From Ascidia mentula (Eukaryota > Chordata > Ascidiacea > Phlebobranchia > Ascidiidae): a stretch of DNA of 64,000 nucleotides. The notes beneath the pieces were generated by a model that was not told the origin of the DNA, did not search any database, and was given only the letters and a program-made list of their open reading frames with translations. The stretch covers positions 19,039,001-19,103,000 of the forward strand of contig OX387204.1 in NCBI GenBank assembly GCA_947561715.1, written 5' to 3'. Made by a program: the position numbers and the translations under genes. Positions 52,950-64,000 of the stretch are shown in pieces; the first letter of the stretch is position 1, and every line of letters begins with the position of its first letter.

Positions 52950-53070
52950 TATTGAAATGTTTATCGTGTTTCAGCATTATGACGTGAATGACACAAAGTG
53001 TGACGTAATAATAGATTGATTGATATCTACCGAATGCCGCCCACGTTTTGGTATTTACGCCGAATTAGTT
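52950..53070 (+). repeat. Diverged older copy of the 53955-54070 segment
   Basis: Shares blocks with the inverted-duplication core in the same order (gtgtttcagcattatgacgtg, gattgattg, gaatgccgcc, ttttggtattt/cattttcacc). It shows the core sequence existed locally before the recent duplication. The 80-codon frame open in the recent copies is interrupted here. Confidence 0.5.
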
Positions 53071-53682
53071 CCACTGAGGCCGGTTGTAATAATTAGTTTG
53101 GCGCAGTTCGTCGTAAGCAACTCATCATCAGTGATTCGGGCGAATGCCGCTCAAAAAAACGTTAGAATATTTTAAGTAAAAGTTGTTTCTGCCCTGAGGC
53201 ATTCAGGCACTGAGGCGTTATGTTGCGATCACATCGGAACACGAAACAGAACGGCATCGTGTTCAGATGCTTTGTGCATTCAAGTCGGCATTTTTGACAA
53301 TGCCGAATAGTTTGTTATGTGTATCTCCGATTGTTGTTGTTCAAGCGTGATAAATTGACAACGATAAGTTTTGAAGATTGCGTGCAGTAAGATGTTTAGT
53401 CCTCTGCTTCTCCCCCAGTCTGAGTCGCACTTATTTGCATTTATTCCCGACGCTTCACAATGAGCGGCTGGGAAGATGCGACTGCTTGATGTTATTTGGT
53501 CGGAAAGGGCCAAGAAATTTGTCACATGTCTGTCAGCCGGGTTGATTCTTACGAACAAACCCAGGAAGCCAGCCATAAAAAACTTTGGAGAAATTTTAAC
53601 TGAAATTGAAACTTGGGTCTGGTGTTGATTATTTTACAACTTTTGATCGTTTGTCAAGCAATGAAATCAGCGAAGGTTTTAA

Positions 53683-54896
53683 TATTTTGTAAACATTACT
53701 GAGTCGATTCCGGTGCCAGAGTAGCAAATTTCCCGGTGCAGTGTCAAGAAGGCAGAACAAAATACAGAGTTGGACAAAACCAGGAAGTTCAGTCTTGTCG
53801 GTTTAAAAATGTTTCCACGAATTCAATTTATGGTCACGCGTCAGTTCCCAACATCGCGGTAAAAATTCTCGAAATCGTCGACCTGACCCTAGTTTTATGG
53901 TTCGGATGTAAAATAATTATAAACATGAACTGATCTCAACCAGAGGAAAGTTTCATTATTACGTGAAATGCTTACAGTGTTCAACCATTGTGACGTGTGG
54001 GTCACGAATTGTTGCGTGACAATCCAGTGATTGATTGCGAACAAATGCCGCCAATTGATTGGCATTTTCACCAGTTCAAGTCATCGAAGTATTTTATGAT
54101 TACGAGCATCAAGGTGCATGCGTTGGTTTTAGTTGGGCAGATTTTAATATGGGGAAGTTATAATTTGGACAATCGTGTGTTGATAAACTGTAATGTGGTC
54201 TTGGACAAGCTGAGCAAGCAAAAACACAGAGAAAAGTGACTGGAAATATTTAAATAAAGTACAGAACTCACTGACAACTTTGTTTATGACATTGGTCTAG
54301 TGGTCATTGCACTAAAAGTCTTGTACAATGTGATTACTAGGAGTGGCCTATAGTGTTTTCGACGATTGTGAATAATATAGGTCAGTCCTTGTAATCACTT
54401 TCTACAGAGGAAAGTGCGCACATTTTTACGCGGTTGCTTCAACCCTGCGGCAATTAATTTCAGTAGAAACCCCAGAGGAGAAAATCAAATGGCGGGAAGT
54501 TTTACTGAAAGGACTCAAATATTTTATGTAGGTAATTATCTACGTGAATAAATGTAAATTTACAATCGAATAAAAAATTTTCTTTTTAGTCCCTGAAAGT
54601 GGGAGAAATGGTCGCCGGTTATTTGTCTTTTCTCAAACGTAAAATGAATTTACATATTTTGGGTGATAAATACCTCGGGTTGTTTGGTTTTTTAACCAGT
54701 TGGGTTTATCGTGCATGACCAAAAGTGCTTGTCGAATTGCTTACATGCGGAAATGACATTCACTCAGACTACTGCCTTGTGTGTGGATATTTTGTAATCA
54801 TCACTAAGTCGACTGGCGTCAGAGTAGCAAAATTTCCCGGGTCAGAGTCAAGAAGGCAGAACAAAATGCAGAGTTGGACAAAACCAGGAAGTTCAT
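53683..54896 (+). repeat. About 1-kb core flanked by 110-bp direct repeats
   Basis: Direct repeats 53683-53791 and 54788-54896 (tattttgtaa..., ending gacaaaaccaggaagttca) bracket the segment that also occurs inverted at 62313-63320. The inverted copy lacks these flanking repeats. A frame of 80 codons (53997-54239) is open but has no ATG at its start; see rejected items. Confidence 0.78.
53790..54786 (+). repeat. Inverted duplication, left arm (non-coding part)
   Basis: Reverse-complement partner of 62313-63320. Over the 243 bp compared base by base only three differences were seen, so the duplication is recent or homogenised. It lies upstream of the + tetraspan gene, as the partner lies upstream of the - copy. 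Confidence 0.9.
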
Positions 54897-55006
54897 GAAA
54901 CGAAGTTAAGAACTTGACAAAAACCACCAGAAACTCTCAATGTTTTACTTTGCAGACGACCCAGCATATTAGGTTTTCAAAATTGAACGCTATTCGACCA
55001 ATCAGA

Positions 55007-56921
55007 ATGAACCACGTCAAGATTGTCATAGTAGTGTTGACTGTCCTCACTCTGTTGTTCGGGATTATTGCCATAGCAACCAACTACTGGCTTGAGGTAA
55101 GAATTTCTGTTTTTTCGCCGCGAAAGTAAAAAAAATATTCACAGGGAAATCCCCTAGTTTTTGAAGTAAGTTTTGAGCGGGAATTTCAGTGAAGTTTTCT
55201 GCAAAAGTCAACAAAGTAATTGTCGTGGTTACAGGTGTAAACTTCTGTAAATACAAGTGTTTAAACCACGTAAATACTTAACATACATTCAGAGCCACAT
55301 TGCTGTACATTAATATCACCCCATGAGAGACGCACCTTTATGTATGATAACTTAGTTTGCTTGTTTAATTAAGTTTATGACGTCACTATAGGGTTGTTTC
55401 GACTTGCATCGTTATCTTGATCTTTACGTGAACGTCCTCAAAGAATCGCCCGATCACGCGATTCCATACATGAACATCATGAATATGTTGAACGGATCTT
55501 TAGCGTGTTTTGCTTCAGGACTTTTCAAGTTTGAAGTCGATCTAACGACTTACACCGACACACTTGATCGTGAGTATCATCCTATAGTGTCAATTATCCA
55601 CTCTTCGCTTGAATGGAAGCGATTCGCACAAATACTTGACGTCTTTACTCTGTATTGCCGCTGAATACCGGCTTGATTACAGGAAAGCAATTCAAAAAAC
55701 ATAGAATTTTGTTTGTGGAAGAAATTCTTAAATTTGTTTGTTGTATAATATTAACACCGGGTAAAATAATGTGAAACAAAAACTGTGATTAATTCTAAGA
55801 TTTGCACTTATTTTTGCGAGCGGTGGCTTAGCGAGCGTTAATTTCTAAGAACCGCGCTTTTTTCGATTTGCGTGTTTTGTTTTTTTCATTCAAGCGCGCT
55901 GTTTTTTTTTCATTAAATACGGAATCTTAGTGATGATGGGTTTTTAAACGAACCAGACGAATTAAAAGAACCTATTTGGCATCAAAATTTAACATGTTTC
56001 TTCATCCTGGCCGATGGCACCCACAAAAACTCTTCCAGCATTTCACAGTTCCCGTATTTTAATGCTAATTTTTATTGAACTCTGCATTACTGTAACATAT
56101 AATAAGCTTAGTTGTATAACTGCTCACACAGCAGTTGGTAATTCATCGTTTAATTTAACAATAAAATCGTCAACACATTCAGATAATAGCGAAGAATCGG
56201 CGACTCTTCAAGCAACGTCGACGCTTCTGTTGCTTGGTTTGATTATTCAGATTGTTGCAACTGTTCTGACTCATATCGGATCTTATCAGAATCCTTCCGG
56301 TTCCAAGGGAAGAAATCTATTCGTTGCTGGTACCGTTGTGTTCAGTGCAAGCAGTGAGTGGAAACCCTTCCAATATACAAGAATGTTGAAATAAGTTTTA
56401 AAATATAAAAAAAAACTTTAAAAGAAATGTAGGGAAGAATTTTGGGAAGCCCCCTTTTATTGCTTTTCTAAGCCAAACCAAACCGGAAACCTTCTTTTAC
56501 AACTTTACAAAAACAAACTTTTGCAGCGGAAAATGTTTTTATATCTTCAAAACAAACATTACTTATTTATGCAGTGCTTTTTTTAATGGTCGGCATGACG
56601 GTCTACACTGCTCTGTTCGTTGACGCAAAACACAGCGATCCCATGCTCTTCTTCGACCAATTTCGTGAGGGAATATTCACCATTGGAAACAAACCCTCTG
56701 TTTATTCCAACATATCGTATACCCCACCCCCCGGGAGTATCAACTACGATCTGTTTGATGAAGAAATGGAAAAAGTGGAGAGAGGGGCAGTGGTGAAGTT
56801 TGGATACTCAATCTACTTGGGTTGGACTTCATTCTTCATTTCATTTCTCAACCTGTGTGTTGCTGTGTGCGCCTGTTTGAAGAAAAAACGCGAATCTGCA
56901 ACGCACATAGTTATGTCTTGA
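55007..56921 (+). CDS. Claudin/PMP22-like tetraspan protein, + copy
   Basis: Four exons, 55007-55096, 55392-55569, 56183-56353 and 56575-56921, join to 261 aa. Four hydrophobic segments lie at about 5-27 (VIVVLTVLTLLFGIIAIATN), 100-118, 130-160 and 226-248, giving the claudin/PMP22/Clc-like topology with both ends inside. NYW at the end of TM1 and two cysteines in the first loop (GCFDLH, LACFASG) fit the W..C..C pattern of the superfamily, though the exact GLW signature is absent. The C-terminal tail is short and basic (CLKKKRESATH). The start MNHVKI was chosen because the paralogue at 61775 starts identically. A role in cell contacts or membrane organisation is inferred from the superfamily only. 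The - copy differs mainly in the extracellular loops. Confidence 0.85.
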
Positions 56922-57112
56922 ATAACCAATGCTACCTACATTTACAATGACAGAAGTCCAACAAATACGCCGTAATAATTTCGTAATGATGAAACCTCAC
57001 GAAACTTTAATGTTTGCTCATTTCTTTTTATTTGCATTTTTAATTTCTCTATTATTCGTTTTTTTTCATTTGATCAAGAAAAATTCTTGATGCAAACGTT
57101 TTAACAAATTAA

Positions 57113-58283
57113 CCCTTAAAGTGTATGTGACACGGAAAAATCAAACATGTTAATAATTAAACTAAGAGATGTTCTTAACTTTAAAATGTTTTTTGCGAAA
57201 AAAGTAGCTTGATATGGCGACTGGTTTCTGAGATACAGCTGATCAAATTCGCATTTTTACTGCTGCGAACGAAATCGTGCGAAAGCGAGATATTGTTGCG
57301 TGACGTCATAGAAGGCGCTTGGTCGTGTGAGTGCTGGCAACATGCCTTATGCGTAGGAATGGAAAACATTGTAAAATTGGTTTAGTTTGGTATTGCATTA
57401 AATAGGGGACAAAAAGTGAACAAGTGCAACAAACGGATTTTGATGTTAATTTGAGCTGCAGACAGATGGCCGCTGTTCACCTATTATGTCTTATTTAGTT
57501 GTGTAATAATAAAACAGTTACTGGGACAGGGTGTTCTTGTTGTACAGCAGATAAAAGTAGGTTAATTGAATTTTGAGGCTGGCAAAGACCGCCGAGAAAG
57601 GCCGACCAAACTAGCTGATTATGAAACACAGTTATTCTGTCATAATACCACTTTTTGCCTGGCAGTAGCGTTGCCTTGGAGTTCGCGTCATAAATGATTT
57701 ATTAAATTTGCCACAATCAACCACTAATGTATTTTTCGGAATATAGTTGTAACTAGTAATGTTGGAATCATCAAATTAAAGTCAACACAAAGGTGAGGTT
57801 AAAGTTATGACATCACACCCAAAATGACGTCAATGTCACTGAGCAAAGAAACGCACCATCCCCGTCTTATTGAAGTACAGAGTAATGTCGTTGCTGCTAT
57901 ACCCTTTGGTCTTCCGATAATTAGGGACAAATAATCCTTTGGTTTGTGACGTCACAGTAACATATTTTTGTGTGATGTAAAACCCTGTCCTGACCTTTGA
58001 GGTAACGTAATCTGTGGATTCTCCTATGTTTGAAACTTTTCGATAATGGCAATAAGGCGCCTTCTCCTATCTAAACAATGCATTTTTTCGACGCGAGCGC
58101 CTTGTGGGATGTCATTTCCGCCATAGCGAAAAAGGTTTACGAATTTTGGTCGCCGTTACTTTTCGTGCAGTTTTCTACATTTTTTAGTTGATGTAGAACC
58201 GAAAAACTTTGGATATATGTTTGTTGTAGATGTACCTTCAGTTGTAAGCAAAGTTGCCATGGCTGTGTCATATACACTTGAAG
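57113..58283. mobile_element. TTAA-flanked non-autonomous DNA transposon
   Basis: Ends are similar inverted repeats: CCCTTAAAGTGTATGTGACA on the left and, reverse-complemented, CTTCAAGTGTATATGACACA on the right. Each is bounded by TTAA (57109-57112 and 58284-58287). TTAA duplications are typical of piggyBac and Kolobok/ISL2EU groups. The 1171-bp body has no transposase. A second copy of its right half lies inverted at 63413-64000, which supports mobility. Confidence 0.68.
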
Positions 58284-58299
58284 TTAAAGTAGCCACGCA

Positions 58300-59630
58300 T
58301 GAAACGGGAAAATCCCTTTTCGCCCGTCCGTGAGGTGGTTAAAGTATCTACCGATATTATAACCCTGGTCACGAGTTTAATACAATTAAATGCAACATAC
58401 AGGCACATGTCGGTGTGCGCCCCCGCTGAGGAACCGTGGTTATACGACTGCGTCTCGGGCCTCGCAACCAAAGGATTCGACTGAGTCTCGATGGCAACTC
58501 GGCCACGTAGGCAACTTGCCTCCTCTATCTCAAGGTTTACTGTTGGAGTTAAAGAGCTCCTTTACACAAGTCTGTGCGTCTTCTAAATAGTCTAACTCCC
58601 GACTAAACACATACATCCAAGCTTCAAACCAGTCCAAAGTTGTTCAGAAATCCGTTTATTGTCGATAATCCAGTAATATAATACGGCACAGCACAGAAGT
58701 TTCTTCAAAACATGGACAGTACTAAAGCAGAACCAACAGCCTAGACCCTTACACAGCAACAGTTAAAACACGCAGATTGGCAGACGCTGGTCGCTCTGCT
58801 TATATGGTCTGCGGTTGGCCACTGTTGGCACCTTATTGCGCAATTAGAAGTTGCTATTTGTGGTTGATTGTTTAACTTGAAGTTACCGGTTATGTCGATT
58901 ACGTTGGTTATTTATATAGCTTGATTAGCTAAGTGCCCTAAATATGCTGTTTTATGTTTTGCTGACTTTTATTCCAATTAACTGAAAGCACTTATGTTTA
59001 TTTTGACTTTATTTATCATTTGCGAAAGAAATACCTGTGTTAAATTTAACTTGATTTATGCAGTTAATTTTGTTGCCTAAGTTACCTATATGGCTTTATT
59101 TCCCAAATTACATGGTTTATAACACAACTATAATGTGGCTGCTTCTACCGGCTACAATTTTTTCACCTGCCACCAGCTCGGCAAGTTTTTCTCACCAAAT
59201 TGTCCGACCAGGAATTGACCTGAACCGGTAATTAGTTCTTCTTTTTTCCCCATGTCGTTTTATTGGACATCAAAACTTGGACATGCGTTGAACGCGTGAT
59301 TACAATGACTTTGGTTTTAACTCTCGGTCATAACAATAGTTGTGTGTTTTGGGCGTTTTGTCCAGCGACATAGGAAAGTAAAGTTTCGGAACATTTTAAG
59401 GTGAGTGAATACAATTTTATTTACAAAGAGGAATGGGAGAATATAAGAAATTGCAGAATTGTTTTGCGTTTCACAGACCACGGTAACAAAACAACTTTAA
59501 TTACACAATTTCAAAAGTTAAGCAAATACCTTTATGGCATTTATTGTTTTGCTGTGATTAAGAGCAATTAAATACATAATGTTTTTATGACAAAATCTAC
59601 CCTGCTAACCACTAAATGTAATTAACTACG
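58300..59630. other. Centre of the inverted duplication
   Basis: Unique-looking spacer between the two tetraspan genes, which converge on it. No gene is seen. Bases 58325-58400 (gaggtggttaaagtatctac ... acgagtttaatac) faintly resemble a tRNA-derived SINE head, too weak to call. Confidence 0.4.
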
Positions 59631-59635
59631 GTGAT

Positions 59636-61775
59636 TTAAGACATTCCTATGTGCGTTGCAGATTCGCGTTTTTTCTTCAAACAGGCGCACACAGCAACAC
59701 ACAGGTTGAGAAATGAAATGAAGAATGAAGTCCAACCCAAGTAGATTGAGTATCCAAACTTCACCACTGCCCCTCTCTCCACCTTCAGAAGTTCTTCATT
59801 TAAAAGATCGTAGTCAATGTTTCCGGTGGGTGGGGTATACGATACGTTGGCAAAGGAAGAAGTTTTGTTTCCAATGTCCAATATTCCCTCACGAAATTGG
59901 TCAAAGAAGAGCATGGGATCGCTGTGTTTTGCGACAGCGAACAGAGCAGTGTAGACAGTCATGCCGACCAGTAGGAGAATCACTGAACATGTAAACAATG
60001 TTGTTGTTGTAATTCGTCATTACTTTATTTTGATGACACACAACGGATGGCAATTGCAGAGCTATGATTGGTCCTTCGCTTACTTCAAATGTTCGGTCTT
60101 AAAAAAAACTTAAACTTGCGGACGAAATTTTGCTTAATTTTAATTTTTGGTGTCATATTGTAAAAAATCTGTACTTGGTTTATCAAATAAATAGCGAAAA
60201 ATTCAAATTATGCCATATACGTAAGTATACGTAAAAAATTGTTTACATAACAATTCCGCTTAATCCTTCTTAAAGTTTTAAAATGTGTAACTTTGCTATT
60301 TTTAATATAATACAATCTCTGATAACAAGTAGCCTTCAACTTGTAAAGCAAATTCAATAAACAACTGGTATACTCACTGCTTACACTGAACACAACGGTT
60401 CCAGCAACGAATAGATTTCTTCCCTTGGAACCGGAAGGATCCTGATAAGATCCGATATGAGTCAGAACAGTTGCAACAATCTGAATAATCAAACCAAGCA
60501 ACAGAAGCGTCGACGTGGCTTGAAGAGTCGCCGATTCTCCGCTGTTATCTGAATGTGTTGGAAATGAAATATGTCTGACTCGTTTTTCATCTATTTTTCC
60601 TGATATGTTGCAGAACTTACATAGAATATTACGCACTTAACTTTACGTAAATCGAGATAAAGCTCTGAAAACGATGTAAACACCTTCTGAAGGGAAAGGA
60701 GTTCTATTTATTTTCAACCATTGGATTTACGCTTTTGTGTAAGCCACCATCAAAAGTGGAAAAGCTTTTGTGCCTAAAATTAGAAAGTCGATTGTAATTA
60801 AGGCCTGGAATTACAGAAAAGTGGTTTGTGTTTTTGTGGATGGTGGTTTGCTCTCTTTGTTAGCAATATTAATTATTCAGTTGTCATGTTCTTATTGGTT
60901 GTATTTATGCTTTGCTATCTGTGTCACTGGATACATTTACTGATACTCACGATCAAGTGTGTCGGTGTAAGTCGTTAGATCGACTTCGAACTTGAAAAGT
61001 CCCGAAGCAAAACACGCGAAAGATCCGTTCAACATATTCTGGATTTTCATAAACGGAATTGCAACTTCCGGGGGAGCTTGAATTGTGATTAGCGTGAGAA
61101 AACGATGCAAGTCGAAACAACCCTGTAGAATTATACAAACAACAGTTTTTGTTTAAAACAACAACAACAAACGCATCCGTTATATTCTTTAGGTAGCGGA
61201 TAATAATCGTCTGTTGATAAAAGAGTCTCACTTATAAAGAATTAGAAATAAAAATATTAACCAAACTCTTTGTGGTATCAAGTGGTACAAACTTTTCTTC
61301 ACAATGGCTGGAACACATAAAAATAAGCTGAAACTTTTCAACAATATTTTATTAGCGTGAAATTCAGGTTATTATTTCTTGTATAAGTTAATCTGTTCTT
61401 ATTTGTGAATTTCCCAAAATGTACAATTCACGACCATTTCAAAGTAAAACGTATTAATATTCCCTATGACAGCTGCTGCTGTTTCCCTTCTGCCTGCTCA
61501 GTCCTTTATTACCCCGACGCTTTTCTTGCATGCGCTCATTGTAGTACTGATGATGAACCCAGTTAGTGTTCGAAACGTTTACTAATGATTAACAGCATTT
61601 TAGCTTTGGCTTTCATTTTCAAAATATTCCCTATGACTTCAGCAAATCCTTTTACCTTCCTGGTAAAATTCAAGGAAATTCTTACCTCAAGCCAGTAATT
61701 GGTTGCTACAGCAACAATCCCAAATAGTAGAGTGAATACAGTCAACACTACTATGACAATCTTGACGTGGTTCAT
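59636..61775 (-). CDS. Claudin/PMP22-like tetraspan protein, - copy
   Basis: Four exons on -, 61686-61775, 60951-61122, 60378-60548 and 59636-59982, join to 259 aa with the same intron phases as the + copy. TM1 (VIVVLTVFTLLFGIVAVATN), the TM2-TM3 exon and the last 50 residues (from KVERGAVVKFGYSIYLGW) are nearly identical to the + copy. The first loop differs strongly (HRFLTLITIQAPPEVAIPF against HRYLDLYVNVLKESPDHAIPY, two residues shorter), and the second loop also differs (ILDIGNKTSSFANVSYTPPT). Intron sequences are mostly unalike. As for the partner, a function in membrane contacts is only inferred. An upstream in-frame extension from 61916 exists but is not conserved. Confidence 0.85.
61537..61590 (+). 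other. Hammerhead-ribozyme-like core in retroelement-like tail (weak)
   Basis: CTGATGA (61547-61553) and GAAAC (61572-61576) bracket a possible GAAC/GTTC helix, and TAGTA/TACTA flanks could pair as helix I. One extra T sits between the core and helix II, so cleavage is doubtful. Such CTGATGA...CGAAAC strings are common in Penelope-like retroelement ends. It lies in intron 1 of the - tetraspan gene and is absent from the + copy. Confidence 0.3.
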
Positions 61776-62312
61776 TTTGATTGGTTGAACTGTGTTTAAT
61801 ATATGAAACCTAATATTTAATATAAGGTAATTAAGTCTGTAAAGTAAACAAAAATACATAGATATTAAAGGATTTTTTTCTAAATTTTTATTACACTCTA
61901 GTTTGTGTTCAGACACACTTTGTAAATCAAGACACTTGACACCGTGGTAATAAAGTCAGCCAACTGAGTGCCGCGGATTAAAAACAAAACCTTTTGTTGA
62001 TCACGTGCCAATTAACAACAACTTACGCAATATCCTCAGGCCCAAACACCAACGCGAAATTCCCTCCACTCTCGGAGGACGCAAGACATAACTGGACAAA
62101 TTGCCGGGAGCACGAATTCGAACTGCATTTTTTTGCATCAAAGATTTAACATTTCATGACAAACAGCCAAGTTTGTTGCAGGCGACCCGACCCCTCCCCT
62201 CCCCACCAAACCCAACCGTCTGGAAACTCAATCACGTTTTTTACCCGAATCCGACCAAAAGCGTGTAGGAAAGTTAACAACCTCGTCATATTTACTTGGT
62301 GGTAGACTGCTT

Positions 62313-63320
62313 CCACGCACAAGGCAGTAGTCTGAGTAAATGTCATTTCCGCATGCAAGCAATGCGACAAGCAGTTTTGGTCATGCACGATAAACCCAAC
62401 TGGTTAAAAAACCGAACAACCCGAGGTATTTATCACCCAAAATATGTAAATTCCTTTTACGTTTGAGAAAAGACAAATAACTGGCGACCATTTCTCCCAC
62501 TTTCAGAGACTTAAAAGAAAATTTTTTATTCGATTGTAAATTTACATTTATTCACGTAGATAATTACCTACATAAAATATTTGAGTCCTTTCAGTAAAAC
62601 TTCCCGCCATTTGATTTTCTCCTCTGGGGTTTCTACTGAAATTAATTGCCGCAGGGTTGAAGCAACCGCGTAAAAATGTGCGCACTTTCCTCTGTAGAAA
62701 GTGATTACAAGGACTGACCTATATTATTCACAATCGTCGAAAACACTATAAGCCACTCCTAGTAATCACATTGTACAAGACTTTTAGTGCAATGACCACA
62801 AGACCAATGTCATAAACGAAGTTGTCAGTGAGTTCTGTGCTTTATTTAAATATTTTCAGTCACTTTTCCCTGTGTTTTTGCTTGCTCAGCTTGTCCAAGA
62901 CCACATTACAGTTTATCAACACACGATTGTCCAAATTATAACTTCCCCATATTAAAATCTGCCCAACTAAAACCAACGCATGCACCTTGATGCTCGTAAT
63001 CATAAAATACTTCGATGACTTGAATTGGTGAAAATGCCAATCCATTGGCGGCATTTGTTCGCAATCAATCACTGGATTGTCACGCAACAATTCGTGACCC
63101 ACACGTCACAATGGTTAAGCACTGTAAGTATTTTCACGTAATAATGAAACTTTCCTCTGGTTGAGATCAGTTCTTATTTATAATTATTTTACGAACCATA
63201 AAACTAGGGTCAGGTCGACGATTTCGAGAATTTTTACCGCGATGTTGGGAAATGACGCGTGACCATAAATTGAATTCGTGGAAACACTTTTAAACGGGCC
63301 GAAGTTAGCCGACAAGACTG
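62313..63320 (-). repeat. Inverted duplication, right arm (non-coding part)
   Basis: Reverse-complement partner of 53790-54786. It lies upstream of the - tetraspan gene. Between 61776 and 62312 the two copies are not clearly alignable, so homology resumes only at exon 1. Confidence 0.9.
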
Positions 63321-63412
63321 TGTTGATTCACTTTCCTACACAGAAAAGACAATGGTGGCACTGTGCGTAAATCACTTACTTTTAATCGTGAAAACATTAT
63401 TTGTTCCATTAA

Positions 63413-64000
63413 AGACTTAAAGTGCACATGACACGGCTATGGCAACTTTGCGTAAAACTAAAGGTACATCTACAACAAACATATATCCAAAGTTTTACGG
63501 TTCTATGTCAACTAAAAGATGCAGAAAACTGCACGAAAAGTAACGGCGACCAAAAATCGTAAACCTTTTGCGCTGTGGCGAAAATGACATCACACAAGGA
63601 ACTCGCGTCGAAAAAATGCATTGTTTGCATAGGAGAAGGCGCCTTATATTGCAGATATCGAAAAGTTTCAAACATAGGAGAATCCACAGATTATACGCTA
63701 CGTCAAATGTCAGGACAGGGTTTTCCATCACACAAAAATATGTTACTGTGACGCCACAAACCAAAGGATTATTTGTATCTAATTATCGGAAGACTAAAGG
63801 GTATAACAGAAACGACATTACTCTGTACTTCGATAAGACGGGGATGGTGCGTTTCTTTGCTCAGTGACATTGACGTCATTTTGGGTGTGATGTCATAACT
63901 TTAACCTCACCTTGGTGTTGATTTTAATTTGATGATTCCAACATTTCTAGTTACGAACTATATTGCGAAAAATACATTAGTGGTTGATTGTGGCGAATTA
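63413..64000. mobile_element. Second copy of the TTAA transposon, cut by window end
   Basis: Matches the right half of 57113-58283 in inverse orientation, starting after TTAA (63409-63412) with a CTTAAAGTGCACATGACACG end. The frame open across 63568-63867 is not open in the other copy in a comparable way, so it is not called coding. The element continues beyond the window. Confidence 0.7.

Noticed and set aside
53997-54239. 80-codon frame nearly identical in both inverted arms (also 62860-63102 on -)
   Set aside because: It starts with GTG rather than ATG, the whole arm is equally conserved, and the older copy at 52950-53070 has stops in this frame. Identity is explained by recent duplication.
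63568-63867. 99-codon ORF on +
   Set aside because: It lies inside the TTAA element and is not preserved as an open frame in the other copy.

Overview
The window looks like nuclear DNA of a solitary tunicate, most likely Ciona or a close relative. It is AT-rich and all larger genes are split by short GT-AG introns. The recognisable proteins are animal proteins: an RNF19/Dorfin-type RBR ubiquitin ligase, a DEPDC1 homologue, a diamine acetyltransferase, a beta-thymosin with two repeats and claudin-like tetraspans. No prokaryotic or viral gene is seen. The species is inferred from gene content and architecture, not from a marker gene.

Layout. 0.3-13.1 kb: RNF19-like gene on + (17 coding exons, 725 codons). 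14.2-20.2 kb: DEPDC1-like gene on - (12 coding exons, 882 codons), convergent with RNF19. 20.2-24.4 kb: no supportable gene. 24.4-33.7 kb: a local array of small, fast-diverging predicted secreted or membrane proteins (one broken copy and four open ones) sharing a T-x-T-M-T-S-D/N-D motif, duplicated flanks and repeat debris. 33.7-38.0 kb: a mosaic segmental duplication in which one copy carries a hAT-type insertion and the other keeps the empty site. 38.0-41.2 kb: no gene seen. 41.2-42.8 kb: an acetyltransferase followed 329 bp later by a TPR protein with two membrane segments, both intronless and on +. 43.9-45.1 kb: beta-thymosin on -. 45-51 kb: no gene seen; one large hairpin MITE. 51.2-52.8 kb: a tRNA-like SINE and a broken L1/Tx1-type LINE fragment. 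53.7-63.9 kb: an inverted duplication with one four-exon claudin/PMP22-like gene on each strand, plus two copies of a TTAA-flanked non-autonomous transposon.

The reading frame is continuous through every listed join of the multi-exon models, and each total coding length is a multiple of three. The most unusual parts are the 24-34 kb array of unrecognised small proteins and the inverted tetraspan pair. In the pair, the extracellular loops differ strongly while the last membrane segment and tail are almost identical. RNF19, DEPDC1, acetyltransferase, TPR and thymosin are ordinary cellular genes and do not form a pathway together.
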